From: Skeletonema tropicum
Lineage: Eukaryota > Bacillariophyta > Thalassiosirophyceae > Thalassiosirales > Thalassiosiraceae
Direction of reading: 5' to 3'
Assembly: GCA_037178625.1 (NCBI GenBank)
Contig: CM074146.1
Coordinates: 1,240,001 to 1,304,000 of the forward strand
Length of the DNA: 64,000 nucleotides
Both the position numbers and the translations under genes were made by a program. Each line of letters starts with the position of its first letter. Positions within the stretch are counted from its first letter, which is position 1. Positions 9,705 through 19,801 of this stretch are shown here, in pieces. The notes beneath the pieces are model-generated. The model did not search any database. It saw nothing but the letters and a program-made list of their open reading frames with translations, and was not told the DNA's origin.

Positions 9705-10013
9705 AAAAGTGAGGTTGATTCCGCATTTTGCCGCGCAACACAGCCAGCGAACACAGCCGATAGCCAATAGCCAGAGATATTGTCGTTCTCACGCGACTGC
9801 GGTTCGAAAATATTTTTGAAATGTTTTGTTTAGAGGACGTCTTTTTGAAGTCATTTTTGAGTACTTTTGTCAAAAACACCTCTTCCGTCATTCGTACTTT
9901 TGTCGTGGTGAGTGTATCCATTCGACTAAGTAGGGCATCGTTGGATAGGGAATGATCGACCGCTTTGTGTTGCCGCCTCAAATCGAATCTAATTCTCTTT
10001 TTTCTTATCATAT

Positions 10014-10033
10014 ATTTAGGTAGCTATGTAAAC
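10014..10033. repeat. Left target-site duplication of LINE-1
   Basis: The 20-nt sequence ATTTAGGTAGCTATGTAAAC is repeated exactly at 19013-19032 and brackets the LINE. Confidence 0.9.
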
Positions 10034-10126
10034 AATCTCAAGCAGGTTGTCTGGAAAAGATATGAAAAAATGACATAAATACCTACGTAGGAATTAGTAC
10101 ATCGTCTACAGCGATTGACGTGAACC

Positions 10127-11023
10127 ATGGCAGCCGACACCGCTACCAACTGCACCCTGGGAACAGGGTACGACAACACTATAATGTATAATAACCATAT
10201 GAATGGCTCCTTAAAAACGAGACTTACTACGGCAAAAAAGTACGCATCAATTGACACTACACTCACATTGTTTGGGAAGGGCGGCAGCAGGGCCATGTGG
10301 CCGGCCGGTTGCAACATCAAACAGGAATGGTGTTTTGGAGATATCGGAGGAATGAGGGACGGATTAAGGGATGGAAGACTCTGCCGGTCAAAGGACACAA
10401 CGCAGGGATGGACGACTTTTAATTTCATGGATGGAGAGGAGGGAAACTGGAACAACAATCGGGTTGTGACACAATCGGTTGGGAAACAAGGCATGAAGAT
10501 GAGAAGGGAGGAAGCAGTCCAACAACTTATTACTGCCAACAATCTACTACATCAAACAGGTGCAATCCCAGCTCCCCCACCTAAACCACCTTGGCCCCCA
10601 CCTTGGCATGATGAAGAACCTATATCGGAGCAAATTAGCATGGAAGACGCGGCACTTGTACGCCACAAATATAATTGGAGATGTACACAACAAAGTAGAC
10701 CCTTTGTCGCTCTTTCACATAACAACAACACTTCTGGCTATAGTCCTTTTAGCGTTGTGAATTGGATGACGTCTACAGTCGAAGTTGTGCTACAAAATCA
10801 TAACAACAGTGACAATACTTTGGAAAATGGCAATACGTATTGCGGTGAGGATTCGGATGTGTGTAGCATCTACACCAAATTTATTCTACACAATCGCGGT
10901 GTTGAATCATTCCTTGATAGATTGGTATCTAATGACTGCGTCGACGTCTCGGTCTCACAAGCCGAGGCAGCTCTCTCCCAGGCCCCTCCATCTGATATAG
11001 GTGTTGTGGGGCCCATGGTGTAA
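10127..11023 (+). CDS. LINE-1 ORF1 protein
   Basis: A 298-residue frame without frame breaks. There is no CCHC knuckle, RRM or long coiled coil; a Pro-rich run (PAPPPKPPWPPPW, about residues 146-158) separates two parts. It probably corresponds to the nucleic-acid-binding ORF1 protein of LINEs by position only. Its TAA stop overlaps the ATG of ORF2 in a TAATG arrangement. The ATG at 10127 follows ACC, a favourable context, and is 94 bp from the left end of the element. The lack of lesions contrasts with the damaged ORF2. Confidence 0.7.
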   Translation: MAADTATNCTLGTGYDNTIMYNNHMNGSLKTRLTTAKKYASIDTTLTLFGKGGSRAMWPAGCNIKQEWCFGDIGGMRDGLRDGRLCRSKDTTQGWTTFNFMDGEEGNWNNNRVVTQSVGKQGMKMRREEAVQQLITANNLLHQTGAIPAPPPKPPWPPPWHDEEPISEQISMEDAALVRHKYNWRCTQQSRPFVALSHNNNTSGYSPFSVVNWMTSTVEVVLQNHNNSDNTLENGNTYCGEDSDVCSIYTKFILHNRGVESFLDRLVSNDCVDVSVSQAEAALSQAPPSDIGVVGPMV

Positions 11024-12648
11024 TGGATAATGGGCAGCCTCTACGGTATTTTGCCCGATACCCCGAGGTGAGCCAATCCATTCAAGAGAGGCAACGTAAG
11101 CAACAACCTCGCCGCAGTACCTCCAATCAGAAGAAATCGGCCCGGCGTGCACAACAGTACCGACTCTCGAATACACGCAACCACGTCAAATTTAGAGGGA
11201 GGTACAGCAGCGAAAAGAATAATACAAGTGATAAGTTAGATGCAGATACGATGAGGCAGCTCATAGCAAATAGGCAGCGTTGGTACGATGATCCGTCAGC
11301 AAAGGACCTCAATGAACTGCTTGATGATTATAGGCACAAAGAGAGGGAGAAACAAGATAGAACCTCCTCGACGAAAGAACTCCGTCCACTTGGCCAGACA
11401 GTGGAGAATACGATTGTGCCTATTTACGGGAACTTGAGGGTGGAGGAGAAGGGCAGTGATGTAGTTCGAATAATGTCGTTGAATATCAACGGGCTCAGTC
11501 TGTGGAAGCACAACAACCACAAGGTAGATAGACTCAAGCACGTCCTGCGGACGTATGGTGTGGATGTTCTGGGGCTCCAGGAGACCAACACCAACTTCCA
11601 CCATCTAAAATCATCAGTGACGGTAGCCTCGATGCTAAGACATGGAGATGACAGAATCAAATCAGTACATTCTCAGAACACTCGGGAACTTCAGAACATT
11701 GGTAATGTTCAAGCGGGGGGGACAGCAGTTGTGATTAGAGATGAGTTGTCGGGCTTACCCATGACCTGCGGTAAAGATTCCACTGAGCTGGGAATGTTCA
11801 GCTGGTATAGGACGGAGCCGGTCAATGGCGTGAGAACAGTCTTCTTAAGTGCCTACGCGCCCTGTAAATCAGAAGGGGTTGGTACATACTATCAACATAT
11901 TGAGAGATACATCCAATCGCACCAGCTGAAGACCAACCCCAAGGATCTGTTCCGGAGACACATTGTCGATGCCATCAAACGGTGGCGCAGCAAAGGAGAC
12001 AGGGTTGTTCTGATGATGGATGCTAATGAGAATGTGTTGGACGGAGTCCTCAGTAAACGACTTGCAGAGGATGATATCCGCATGAGGGAAGCAGTGCACC
12101 GTATGGTCCCCGGAAGAAGAGGTCATGCTACACATTTTCGAGGCAACAGCCAAAAGAATGGGGCCATCGACGGTATATGGATCTCGGACGACGTTGAACT
12201 AACTGGAGCCAGCTACTTACCGTTCGACGGTGATTTGGGAGATCACCGGCCAGTGGTTGTCGACCTACAGATGCGGTCGGTTATTGGCACTTCTATTTGT
12301 CGTATTGTGCCACCGAAGGCTAGAAAGCTTAACTCAAAGGTGCCGCGGATAAGAGTGAAGTACCTTCCACAATTAAAAAAAGGCTTCAGCGATAGACGCA
12401 TCCCCCAGAAGCTCAAAGAAGTAAGTAGGATAGCCTCATTCCCGCCCTCGGCTGAAGTGGTGTCCAAGATGGAAATCCTGGACAACATGATTGAAGAGGA
12501 GATGCTACACGCAGAGGCGAAATGCAGAGTGATTTACCCGGCGCATTATGAGTTCTCTCCAGCAATACAATCGTGGATGGATAAATGCCACCTCCTGAAA
12601 TGGATACTACGACATCACCAAGGAAAAAGGTCAATTGGGGCAATTTGA
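11023..12648 (+). pseudogene. LINE-1 ORF2, N-terminal part with AP-type endonuclease
   Basis: A 541-codon block. Residues 1-140 are basic and low complexity. Residues about 147-415 form an exonuclease-endonuclease-phosphatase domain with all the expected residues visible: Asn154 in SLNINGL, Glu187 in LQETN, Tyr in SAYAP, Asp333/Asn335 in MDANEN, Asp383 in IDGIW and Asp407-His408 in GDHRPV. In LINEs this enzyme nicks the genomic target that primes reverse transcription. The frame ends in TGA soon after 12640; the RT frame takes over by a -1 shift at a five-A run near 12620, so the two blocks belong to one polyprotein either by lesion or by frameshifting. Confidence 0.85.
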
Positions 12649-15600
12649 GAAGATTCGCTAGGCGCAAAGGAATGGAGGACTGTCTTCGGTACCCTGTGGA
12701 TGAAGTGGTTAAGCTGTACAAGGAGACCAAAAAACGCACACGAGAACTCATGGCTGAATCACCTTACCTCAGAAAGCATTTTTTACACGAGAAGTTGACC
12801 GATGCTGTGATAAATGAACGGGTTGATGAAGCCAAGAGGGTGGAGCTGATCCTCAAAGGGGAGGCTCAAAGAAAACAGTGGCAGGGGATTAAACGAGCAA
12901 CAAAGCAGCAAGGAGTGATGAATGTTACAAGAGTGGAAGTTACACAAGCAGACGGGAAAGTTGTCGAGCACGCCACAAAAGAATCGATTGAAGAGGCACT
13001 AAAGGCAGAACTCCGCACAAGGTTTGGACGGGCTACTTCTGCCCCAGTTTGCCAAGGGGTACTATTCGACCTCCTGGGAGTCTACGCCGACACAAATGCA
13101 GCGATAGAAATCCTTGAGGGATCTTTCGCCCCTCCCCCAGACACAGATCAACGCACAATACTGATACTGGACGAAATCGCAGCCATCTGGAAAAAAATTG
13201 GCGATGGTGAGATTTCCGTTGTCGTTTCACAGGAGGACTACCAATATTACTGGAAGAAAGTGAAAGAAAGAACGTCATCCTCGATATCGGGGCTGCATTT
13301 TGGTCACTATAAGTCGATAGCCTACGATGACGACCTTTCCAGGCTGCTAGCAAAGAAGTTCTCTTTTATGATTCAAACAGGAACCGGCCCAGAACGTTGG
13401 GCTCGGGGTCTGTCGGTAATGCTCGAGAAGATTGCAGGTGTGGCGTTGGTGAATAAACTGAGAGCTATTCTCTTGCTTGAGGCTGACTTCAATTTCTGCA
13501 ATAAGTTGATTTTTGGACATCGCATGCTGGACCTCGCCCGAGCAAAGGGGATGGTCCCGGAGGAGATCTACAGTGGGAAGGGACGCACGGCAGAAGATGC
13601 AATCCTGCAACAAGTATTGATGTACGACATTGCCCGAATCACCAAAAGACCCCTCCTGGTGGCACAGGTTGATGCGGCCCAGTGCTACGACCGGGTTGCT
13701 CTTCCTATCGCCAGCCTCACTCTACAGGCGTTTAAAGTGCCCAAATGTGCGGCACTGTCGATGCTCCGCCCTTTGCATAATATGGAGTTTTTCCTACGAA
13801 CTGGTTTTGGCCACTCCTCTTCATATTTTGGTGGAAAAGAGGACGGGAAACACGGTCTCGCTCAAGGGAACGGTGCAGCTCCTCCGACATGGCAACAGAT
13901 CAGCACGGTCATGATTAATACCCACAAAACTAATGGGCATGGAGTGGAAGTGAAGTGTCCAATCTCACATAAAAAGATTAATCAGGTGGGAATCCTGTAT
14001 GTTGATGATACCAATTTGTGGGAAGGCCTTAGAGCTGACGATGACATTATCTCGACAAGTGCTAGAGGGCAAGAGTCAATCTCGGATTGGGCAGGTGCTT
14101 TAGGGGAAACGGGTGGCGCTTTGAAACCAGACAAATGTGGAGTTACAATACACGATCAAACACCCGATGGAAAGGGCGGCTGGTGTTACACGGATCAAAA
14201 AGCGATGCCCTCAGACGGCGAAGAGGTTGACATGAGTGAACTGGATGACTTGATTTTCCACGTCCCTACTACCGACGGGGGCACTGCGCAGATAGATAGG
14301 TTGCCATCGAATAAAGCTGACAACAACTTAGGTCTCTACGCTAGACCGGACGGGAAACCAGACCAACACTTCGAGCAGATGAGAGAAAAAATGACAACGT
14401 GGACGGCTCAGATTAAGAGCGGGCAAATACCAACTCGTTCGGTGTGGATGAGCTACACCAATCAGCTATGGTCTGGACTCAGGTACGGTCTGGGGGCCTG
14501 CTCGGCGTCAATCCCTGAGCTCAAAAAAGGATTGATGTCAGCAGATTTCTATATGTTAAGCAACCTAGGTGTCAACCGATCAATTACCAAGGAATGGAGA
14601 TACCTGCCGGCCACGTTTGGTGGAATCGGTCTCTACGACTTGACTGTGGAAACTGCGGCTGCTACTTTATCTTCATTCTTGCAACACTATGGAACAACTT
14701 CAGCCCTAGGGATCACTTTAAGAGCAGTTATGGAACACCTCCAAGTGGAAATAGGGGTACCGGACTGTCCCTTCAACTATGACTTTGAAGTTTGGGGTCA
14801 TTTATCAACCAACGCGTGGGCGAAAGCCCTATGGGAGAAGATAGACGAACTGGGAATCGTGCTGGATCTGCAATATGATGACATCCCCATCCCGAGGAAC
14901 AAGGATAGGGCTATTATGGACTGCGTGGTTGAACTGGGTCTACGAGGGACGGAGCTACAGCGAGTCAATAGAGTGAGGAAAGCTCAGGAGGCAATGTTCC
15001 TCTCTGACGTGACTACGCCAAATGGACGATATCTAGAGCAGTATCTGCTTGATGGGCATTGGAAGGACTCACCTGAAGGGCGCCTTGGCAAACAGCGGTC
15101 AACACTGGAATTTGGCACGGAATATCCGACGGAAGCAGATTGGAAATTGTGGAAGAGATCCCTGCAACGTTTGACTGATAGTAAATCGTTGTTTCTTAAG
15201 GAGCCACTTGGAGATTGGATCAACCCATCTAAACGGATCTGGCGTCATTTCCTCAACACGGACACACGGACAGTGGAGATACATTCGGATGATACGATTT
15301 ATGAATATGCTCACGACGTGGAATCGAATGACAGAGTGTCGATCATGCAGCCAGTCCGAGTGCTGGATGAGCCTGCTTCATCAGTGGTACCAACGACGAT
15401 TTTGGAATACGAAGATGGTTCCATCAAACTGCTAGCACAAGGACCGCCACTGGCCAGTCAGCCAGAAGTCGTAGCCCCTACTACATTTCTTGAGCGTCTC
15501 CGCAGTAAAGGGGGGGAATGGATGTGGGATAGTATCAGCTTCTCATCGGATCCCTCGTGGATTGTGGAAGCTATTCAACGAGGCTCATTGTTCTGTTGTA

Positions 15601-15923
15601 CAGACGGGTCATATGTGAAAAAGTTGGCGCCAGAGATCTGCGGTGCGGCTTGGGTTTTCTACTGCGCAGAGTCTCAACAGTGGCTTAAAGGAGAATTCAC
15701 GGAGCACTCTAAATGGGCAAATAGCTATCGAGGAGAACAGCTAGGGATGTTGGCTATCCACCTTATCCTACTGACAATAGAGGAACACTATGGAGTGCCA
15801 TTGTCCAATGCAAACATCTTTTGTGACAACAAAGGAACTATTCTTACGTTTTCCAGAAAATACGATCGTGTCCCAGGATCGGCAAAAAACAACGACATTC
15901 TCCGGGTCCTGCGGAAAATCTAA
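12585..15923 (+). pseudogene. LINE-1 ORF2, reverse transcriptase and first part of RNase H
   Basis: About 1,100 codons. The RT palm includes LVAQVDAAQCYDRV (first catalytic Asp) and GILYVDDTNLW (about residues 470-480, YVDD box), with HGLAQGNGAAPP between. A long thumb/connection region follows. Near the end is an RNase H domain: CCTDGS (Asp), YRGEQLG (Glu) and CDNKGT (Asp). An in-frame TAA at 15921-15923 cuts the RNase H domain just before its last catalytic segment, which resumes in the same frame as LSHVKAHQDDS. The first in-frame ATG at 12585 is internal to the polyprotein and probably not a natural start. Confidence 0.88.
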
Positions 15924-17389
15924 AGTGTCTCGGCTCTTGCGCACAAGCTGTCTCATGTGAAAGCACATCAGGACGACAGCTTGGGCTATGCTTGCCTGGC
16001 TCTGGAAGCTAGACTGAACGTAGACTGCGATTTCAGGGCAAAAGCAGCCATAAAGAGAGCAATTGAAAATTTCTCCTCTCTCCCGGTCACTCTGAGCCTA
16101 CCGCTAGAAGCAGCGGTTGTTATCATCGATGGAATCAAACAGACTGCAGACTTAGCAAAGGACCTACGGTATCAAGTAGGGAAGGTGAAAGCACGACAGT
16201 TCTACGCCGATGAACAACTCCTACACCCTGTCATATTCGACTCTGTTGCTTGGGAACCGTTGCGCCTGCTTCTCGACCGCAGAGGCCTAAGATGTTCAAT
16301 CTCTGGTACGCGAAACAATGCTCGGGGTATTGTGGAACCGGACAAATGATAACCAGATATGACAAAACTGCCTCTGATAAATGTCCGAACTGCGGTTGCT
16401 TTGAAACAGCGGATCACCTGAACCGCTGTAGGAGTCGAATTAGGAGGGGGCTCTTGCTCGATAGTATAAACGACCTTCAAGAATGGATGGAGGGACATTG
16501 CACGCATATGTGCATACAGAAGTGGCTACCCCTTTTTATCTCTCTTCAGGGCAGCACTCTATTCGTTGACATGGTGCATAGTCAGGGATGGCGGATGTCT
16601 AAACAGATGCGTAGGGTGGGCAATAGCTTAGATAGGATTGGATGGAGAAACGTGATGGAGGGGAAAGCATCCAAGGAGTTTCTCCAGATGCAGAAGGAGC
16701 ACCTCCTAAAGAACCATTCGTTTATGACCATCGACAGTTGGACAAGCGGCTTCCTGGACAAGCTACTCTCGCTCACGCATACACAGTGGATCTGTAGGAA
16801 TCTCACGAAACATCATCGAACACAAGGAACCAAAGCACTTGCCTCAAGAGAGGAGATTTTGAGAGAGATCGAACATCAGCTTAATCTTGGATCTGATGGG
16901 CTCTCAGCTGAAGCACGATGTCTCCTTGAAATTCCGACGGACGAGCTCTATGGGAAACAGACCTCTGAACTACAATACTGGTTGAACGCAGCGGTAGCAA
17001 GCAGGCAAGCTGCGGGGGATGAATCAGGCGGGCTTTTGGAGCCTCCTGCTGGACAAGGCACGACCGGTGCCAAGCAACGAGAAGATCGCAAATCAAAGCC
17101 ACCGGGTATTTCAAAGACTGCCGCACCTGCGCGCAAACCAAAAGCACTCGCTCCCATCTTTCTCCCGAAAAAAGCAAGGCGTCCAGCCCAGCCGAGCGCC
17201 CTACCTACTCAGCCTCCTACAACTCTCCCACCGGCTGTGAGTCCGCAACAACAGGACCGCATTGGGCTTCTGCAAAGGAACTCGGATGAAGACTTACACC
17301 GCTGTCAAGTTGGAGCCCTATTGCGGGACGTGCCAGCTAATTTTCAGTTATGCCTCCAAGGAGGGGACAAGGTTCGGCGAGATGCAATA
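15924..17389 (+). pseudogene. LINE-1 ORF2, end of RNase H, CCHC finger and linker
   Basis: After the TAA the frame continues with SHVKAHQDDSLGY (RNase H terminal His and Asp). Near 16290 it shifts by one base into a second frame that runs to the MITE. That frame has LWYAKQCSGYCGTG and a zinc-finger motif CPNCGCFETADHLNRC (C-x2-C-x8-H-x3-C), then a helical region and, from about 17000, a Pro/Ala/Lys-rich linker. The finger lies C-terminal to RNase H, as in some LINE groups. The frame is still open when it meets the MITE at 17390. Confidence 0.8.
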
Positions 17390-17736
17390 GCGTGTCCCAG
17401 ATCCACTTTCCCACGCCAAATTCCCACTTTCCCACGCCAGAATCCCACGTCGAATTTTGATTCTGAAAATCAAAATCCTACGGCCACCCCAGAATCCCAC
17501 GTCGACGTAGGATTCTACTTTTCCACTTTCCCACCTCATCAGAATCCCACGCATTTTTTTATTTTGTGCGGGGTGTATCGCGCAGGCCCTCGAAAAGTGG
17601 GAATTTGGGGATGGAAATTTGGTTCTGGGACAAAGAAGCAAATTTTGACGGCTAGGATTCCCACTTTCCCACGTCAAATTACGGCGTGGGAATCCTACGT
17701 GGGAAAGTAGGAGTCCTAGCCACATCTGGGACACGC
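17390..17736. mobile_element. 347-bp MITE inserted in LINE-1 ORF2, TA target duplication
   Basis: Terminal inverted repeats begin GCGTGTCCCAGAT on the left and end ATCTGGGACACGC on the right, with longer imperfect complementarity around CTTTCCCACG. TA flanks both sides (17388-17389 and 17737-17738). The interior is rich in TCCCAC/GTGGGA units. There is no transposase frame. Its ends differ from those of the 6.6 and 24.4 kb MITEs, so it is a second TA-specific family. Removing the element and one TA restores a continuous ORF2 frame across the junction. Confidence 0.85.
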
Positions 17737-17738
17737 TA

Positions 17739-18795
17739 ATGCGGTCTTTGCGACCCCCTCAGTGGCTAAATGATGAAGTTATCAATGGCTATCTCCTCAG
17801 AGTCCTCCTCCCAAAGGTGAATCGGCAACATGTCTACATCTTCAACTCATTCTTCATGTCAACCCTCCTACGTACGGGGGCTGACGGCAGGTCTGCTCCG
17901 TCCTACAACTTTGACGGCGTTAAACGCTGGGGAAATCGTTTAAGGAGGAAGAATAAGATTTTGGGGGTGAAAGTGTGAAAGAGATCTTCGTGCCGATTCA
18001 ACCACTCTAGAACTCACTGGCTATTACTCAGGGCGAATACAGAAACAAAGGTTATTACCCTGTGGGATTCCCAAGGTAGGAAGCCGGGCAATCAATTGTA
18101 TCTGACTTCAATGTTAAGGTATTTGGGGGACAAATACAGTGAACTTCACGGGGTACCGAGCGACGATTGGAAAGCAGAGTGGTCACTAGAAGATGCCTCC
18201 AACAATTCTCCAAAACAAACCAATGGACACGACTGTGGATTGTTTGTCCTCGCTAATGCGACTATTCTGGCTCAGCAGATCCCTCTGTCCCCTTCCTCGT
18301 ACAATGAGGGAGATTTCCAGCTGTTAGACACCCGAAGTAGGGTGGCGATGCTGTTGTGGCTAGCGAGTACCAACAGGCCTGTACCACCTGCAGTACGGGC
18401 AGTCCAATCGAGGCGGCGTCAACGCCCAACACAGAGCATAAATAAATACAAAGTTAATCAGATTAGATATCTATGATACCAATGAGAGGAGCCGAAATGG
18501 CCAATCTAAGATCAAACCTCTTCCAGCAAAGAAAGCTTCTGCCGCAGTCAAGCACTCAAAAGGCAAGGAGCGCGCGAAGCGACGTCGCAACAACAAGCGA
18601 ATTATCCCGGGAGGTCCCAAAACTCGGGGGGAAAATCTTGGTCACAGACCCCACGCCATTGCAACAGACACATTCACTATTGAACAAGAAACGCAAAGCA
18701 GAGTCCGTAGTTTTTGGGGAGGCCACATTGTTAGCTACCACTCAACGCCATGCTCCGCCGAAGAGGAAGAAACGGAAACAGCACCACCCTGACTG
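17739..18795 (+). pseudogene. LINE-1 ORF2 C terminus: ULP1/C48-type cysteine protease plus basic tail
   Basis: The block opens with LRPPQWLNDEVINGYLL, the typical start of the Ulp1/SENP fold, followed by VYIFNSFFMSTLL and YNFDGVKRW. The catalytic residues are readable: His in THWLLL, Asp in TLWDSQG, Gln and Cys in QTNGHDCGLFV. Two compensating one-base shifts at about 17980-18030 scramble the strand before the His; KEIFVPIQPL is readable in another frame there. At 18438 a 43-bp insert breaks the frame; beyond it a basic tail (for example ERAKRRRNNKR) runs to TGA at about 18795. C48 proteases cleave SUMO or related ubiquitin-like conjugates. Its role in a LINE is not known; polyprotein processing or host de-SUMOylation are guesses. 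Confidence 0.85.
18438..18480. repeat. 43-bp inverted copy of the LINE-1 3' end inside ORF2
   Basis: This stretch is the reverse complement of 18965-19007, with one mismatch over about 42 bp. It contains ATCAGATTAGATATCTATG in the forward direction. It breaks the ORF2 tail frame; a clean exit of 43 bp would rejoin it. Confidence 0.8.
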
Positions 18796-18844
18796 AAAGA
18801 ATTGAGTCCCAACTATGTGTCGCAGGAGCACTCTCACCTGGTTA

Positions 18845-18908
18845 CAGACGCTTCGGCGTTTAAGAGGAGTCCTTGACTCCTACGGGAAGTTTCCCGTCTT
18901 GCTGTCTG
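18845..18908 (+). other. Cluster of RNA hairpins in LINE-1 3' UTR
   Basis: There are three consecutive small hairpins on the sense strand: ACGC-TTCG-GCGT (18848-18859), AGGAGT/ACTCCT and CGGGA/TCCCG. CAGAC (18845) and GTCTG (18904-18908) could close them into a multibranch fold. They lie just before the 3' tail, where LINE RTs usually recognise their RNA. Confidence 0.5.
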
Positions 18909-19012
18909 GAAAGCCATTCGGCAATAGAAAAGACCGTACAGTTGTACCGAAGCAGGTCCCTTTTAGTATCATAGATATCTAATCTGATTAAATTTGTATT
19001 TATTTATTATTT

Positions 19013-19032
19013 ATTTAGGTAGCTATGTAAAC
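19013..19032. repeat. Right target-site duplication of LINE-1
   Basis: Exact copy of 10014-10033. It follows an ATTT-rich tail (about 18990-19012). Confidence 0.9.
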
Positions 19033-19801
19033 CTATTTTGTCAAGGTTCTTGACTGTGGACGGACCACGCGCTAGTAGATTGGGACGACTCGCGAGTATG
19101 GTAATGGTAGCTCGCAAACATTGCACACCATACTATCTTACTATGCAGCCACTTCACACTTCGTTTCTCTGTTGCTGCCATGTTTCTTGATCTTGGAGGA
19201 TGACCAACTATTGATATCATAATCATATCTCCTTTATTCAAGTTTCCGCTCGAATAGCCAGAGCTTCCGGTGGATCGCTCAGCCTTAGCTAGCCATACCA
19301 GACGAACAGAGAGAGGTAATACGAATGGATACGAATCAGATGCCTCTCTAATTGACGGAGAAGGACAAGCGACTCTACATCTACTCTATCTTACATATAT
19401 ATACATATCGCATTCGTCAAGTGTAAATTTCTTCTATGTAATAGTATTATTTACAGCAAGTAGGTACTTGGCCACAAATGGCGCCAACTAACAAATCACT
19501 AGCTTTGAGAGACCTCCGGTACCGGCCAGAATGTGATTTTTGTCACATTTCTGGCGTACCGTTTGTGTAAAGGGGAAGGGGAGACTTCAGGTGCCCCTAA
19601 AAGCTTTGGCTACGAAAGAAAAAGAAAGGAAGGCACTTGACCCGAGGCTCTCGCTGCCATTGTGCTTTGAGAAGAAGGCCATCATTGAGTAACAAATGTA
19701 ACGTGTATACTTAAAATGTAATGGTAATGTAATTTTGTCTCCTACACCCCGGTTCAGTCTATCTCCAATCCCTTCAAAGCAGCAGCTCATCTTCTCTTGA
19801 T
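19033..19801. other. Intergenic; hairpin at 19518-19560
   Basis: No convincing gene. From about 19560 to 19690 the sequence is similar to the region just beyond the 3' end of STAND copy D (57270-57400, opposite strand), so it is shared family flank. A strong imperfect hairpin spans 19518-19560 (GGTAC...CCAGAATGTGA paired with TCACATTTCTGG...GTACC). Confidence 0.5.

Larger units (their letters stand above)
10034..19012 (+). mobile_element. LINE (non-LTR retrotransposon) with C-terminal ULP1-like protease, complete insertion (here called LINE-1)
   Basis: An 8,979-bp insertion bounded by exact 20-bp direct repeats, with no LTRs and an ATTT-rich 3' tail. The order is a short 5' UTR (10034-10126), ORF1 (10127-11023), then an ORF2 region carrying AP-endonuclease, reverse transcriptase, RNase H, a CCHC finger, a ULP1-like protease and a basic tail up to about 18795, followed by a structured 3' UTR. 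ORF2 carries at least six lesions: a frame break near 12620, TAA at 15921, a frame break near 16290, the MITE at 17390-17736, two compensating shifts at about 17980-18030, and a 43-bp insert at 18438. The copy is therefore inactive, but every domain is still readable. Confidence 0.92.

Noticed and set aside
9790..9815. GCGGTTCGAAAAT as a tRNA B box
   Set aside because: No A box 30-60 bp upstream on the same strand and no paired arms.
17400..17730. Repeated TCCCAC units considered as a CRISPR-like or minisatellite array
   Set aside because: Units are irregular and symmetric about the centre, with terminal inverted repeats and TA flanks, so a MITE explains them better.
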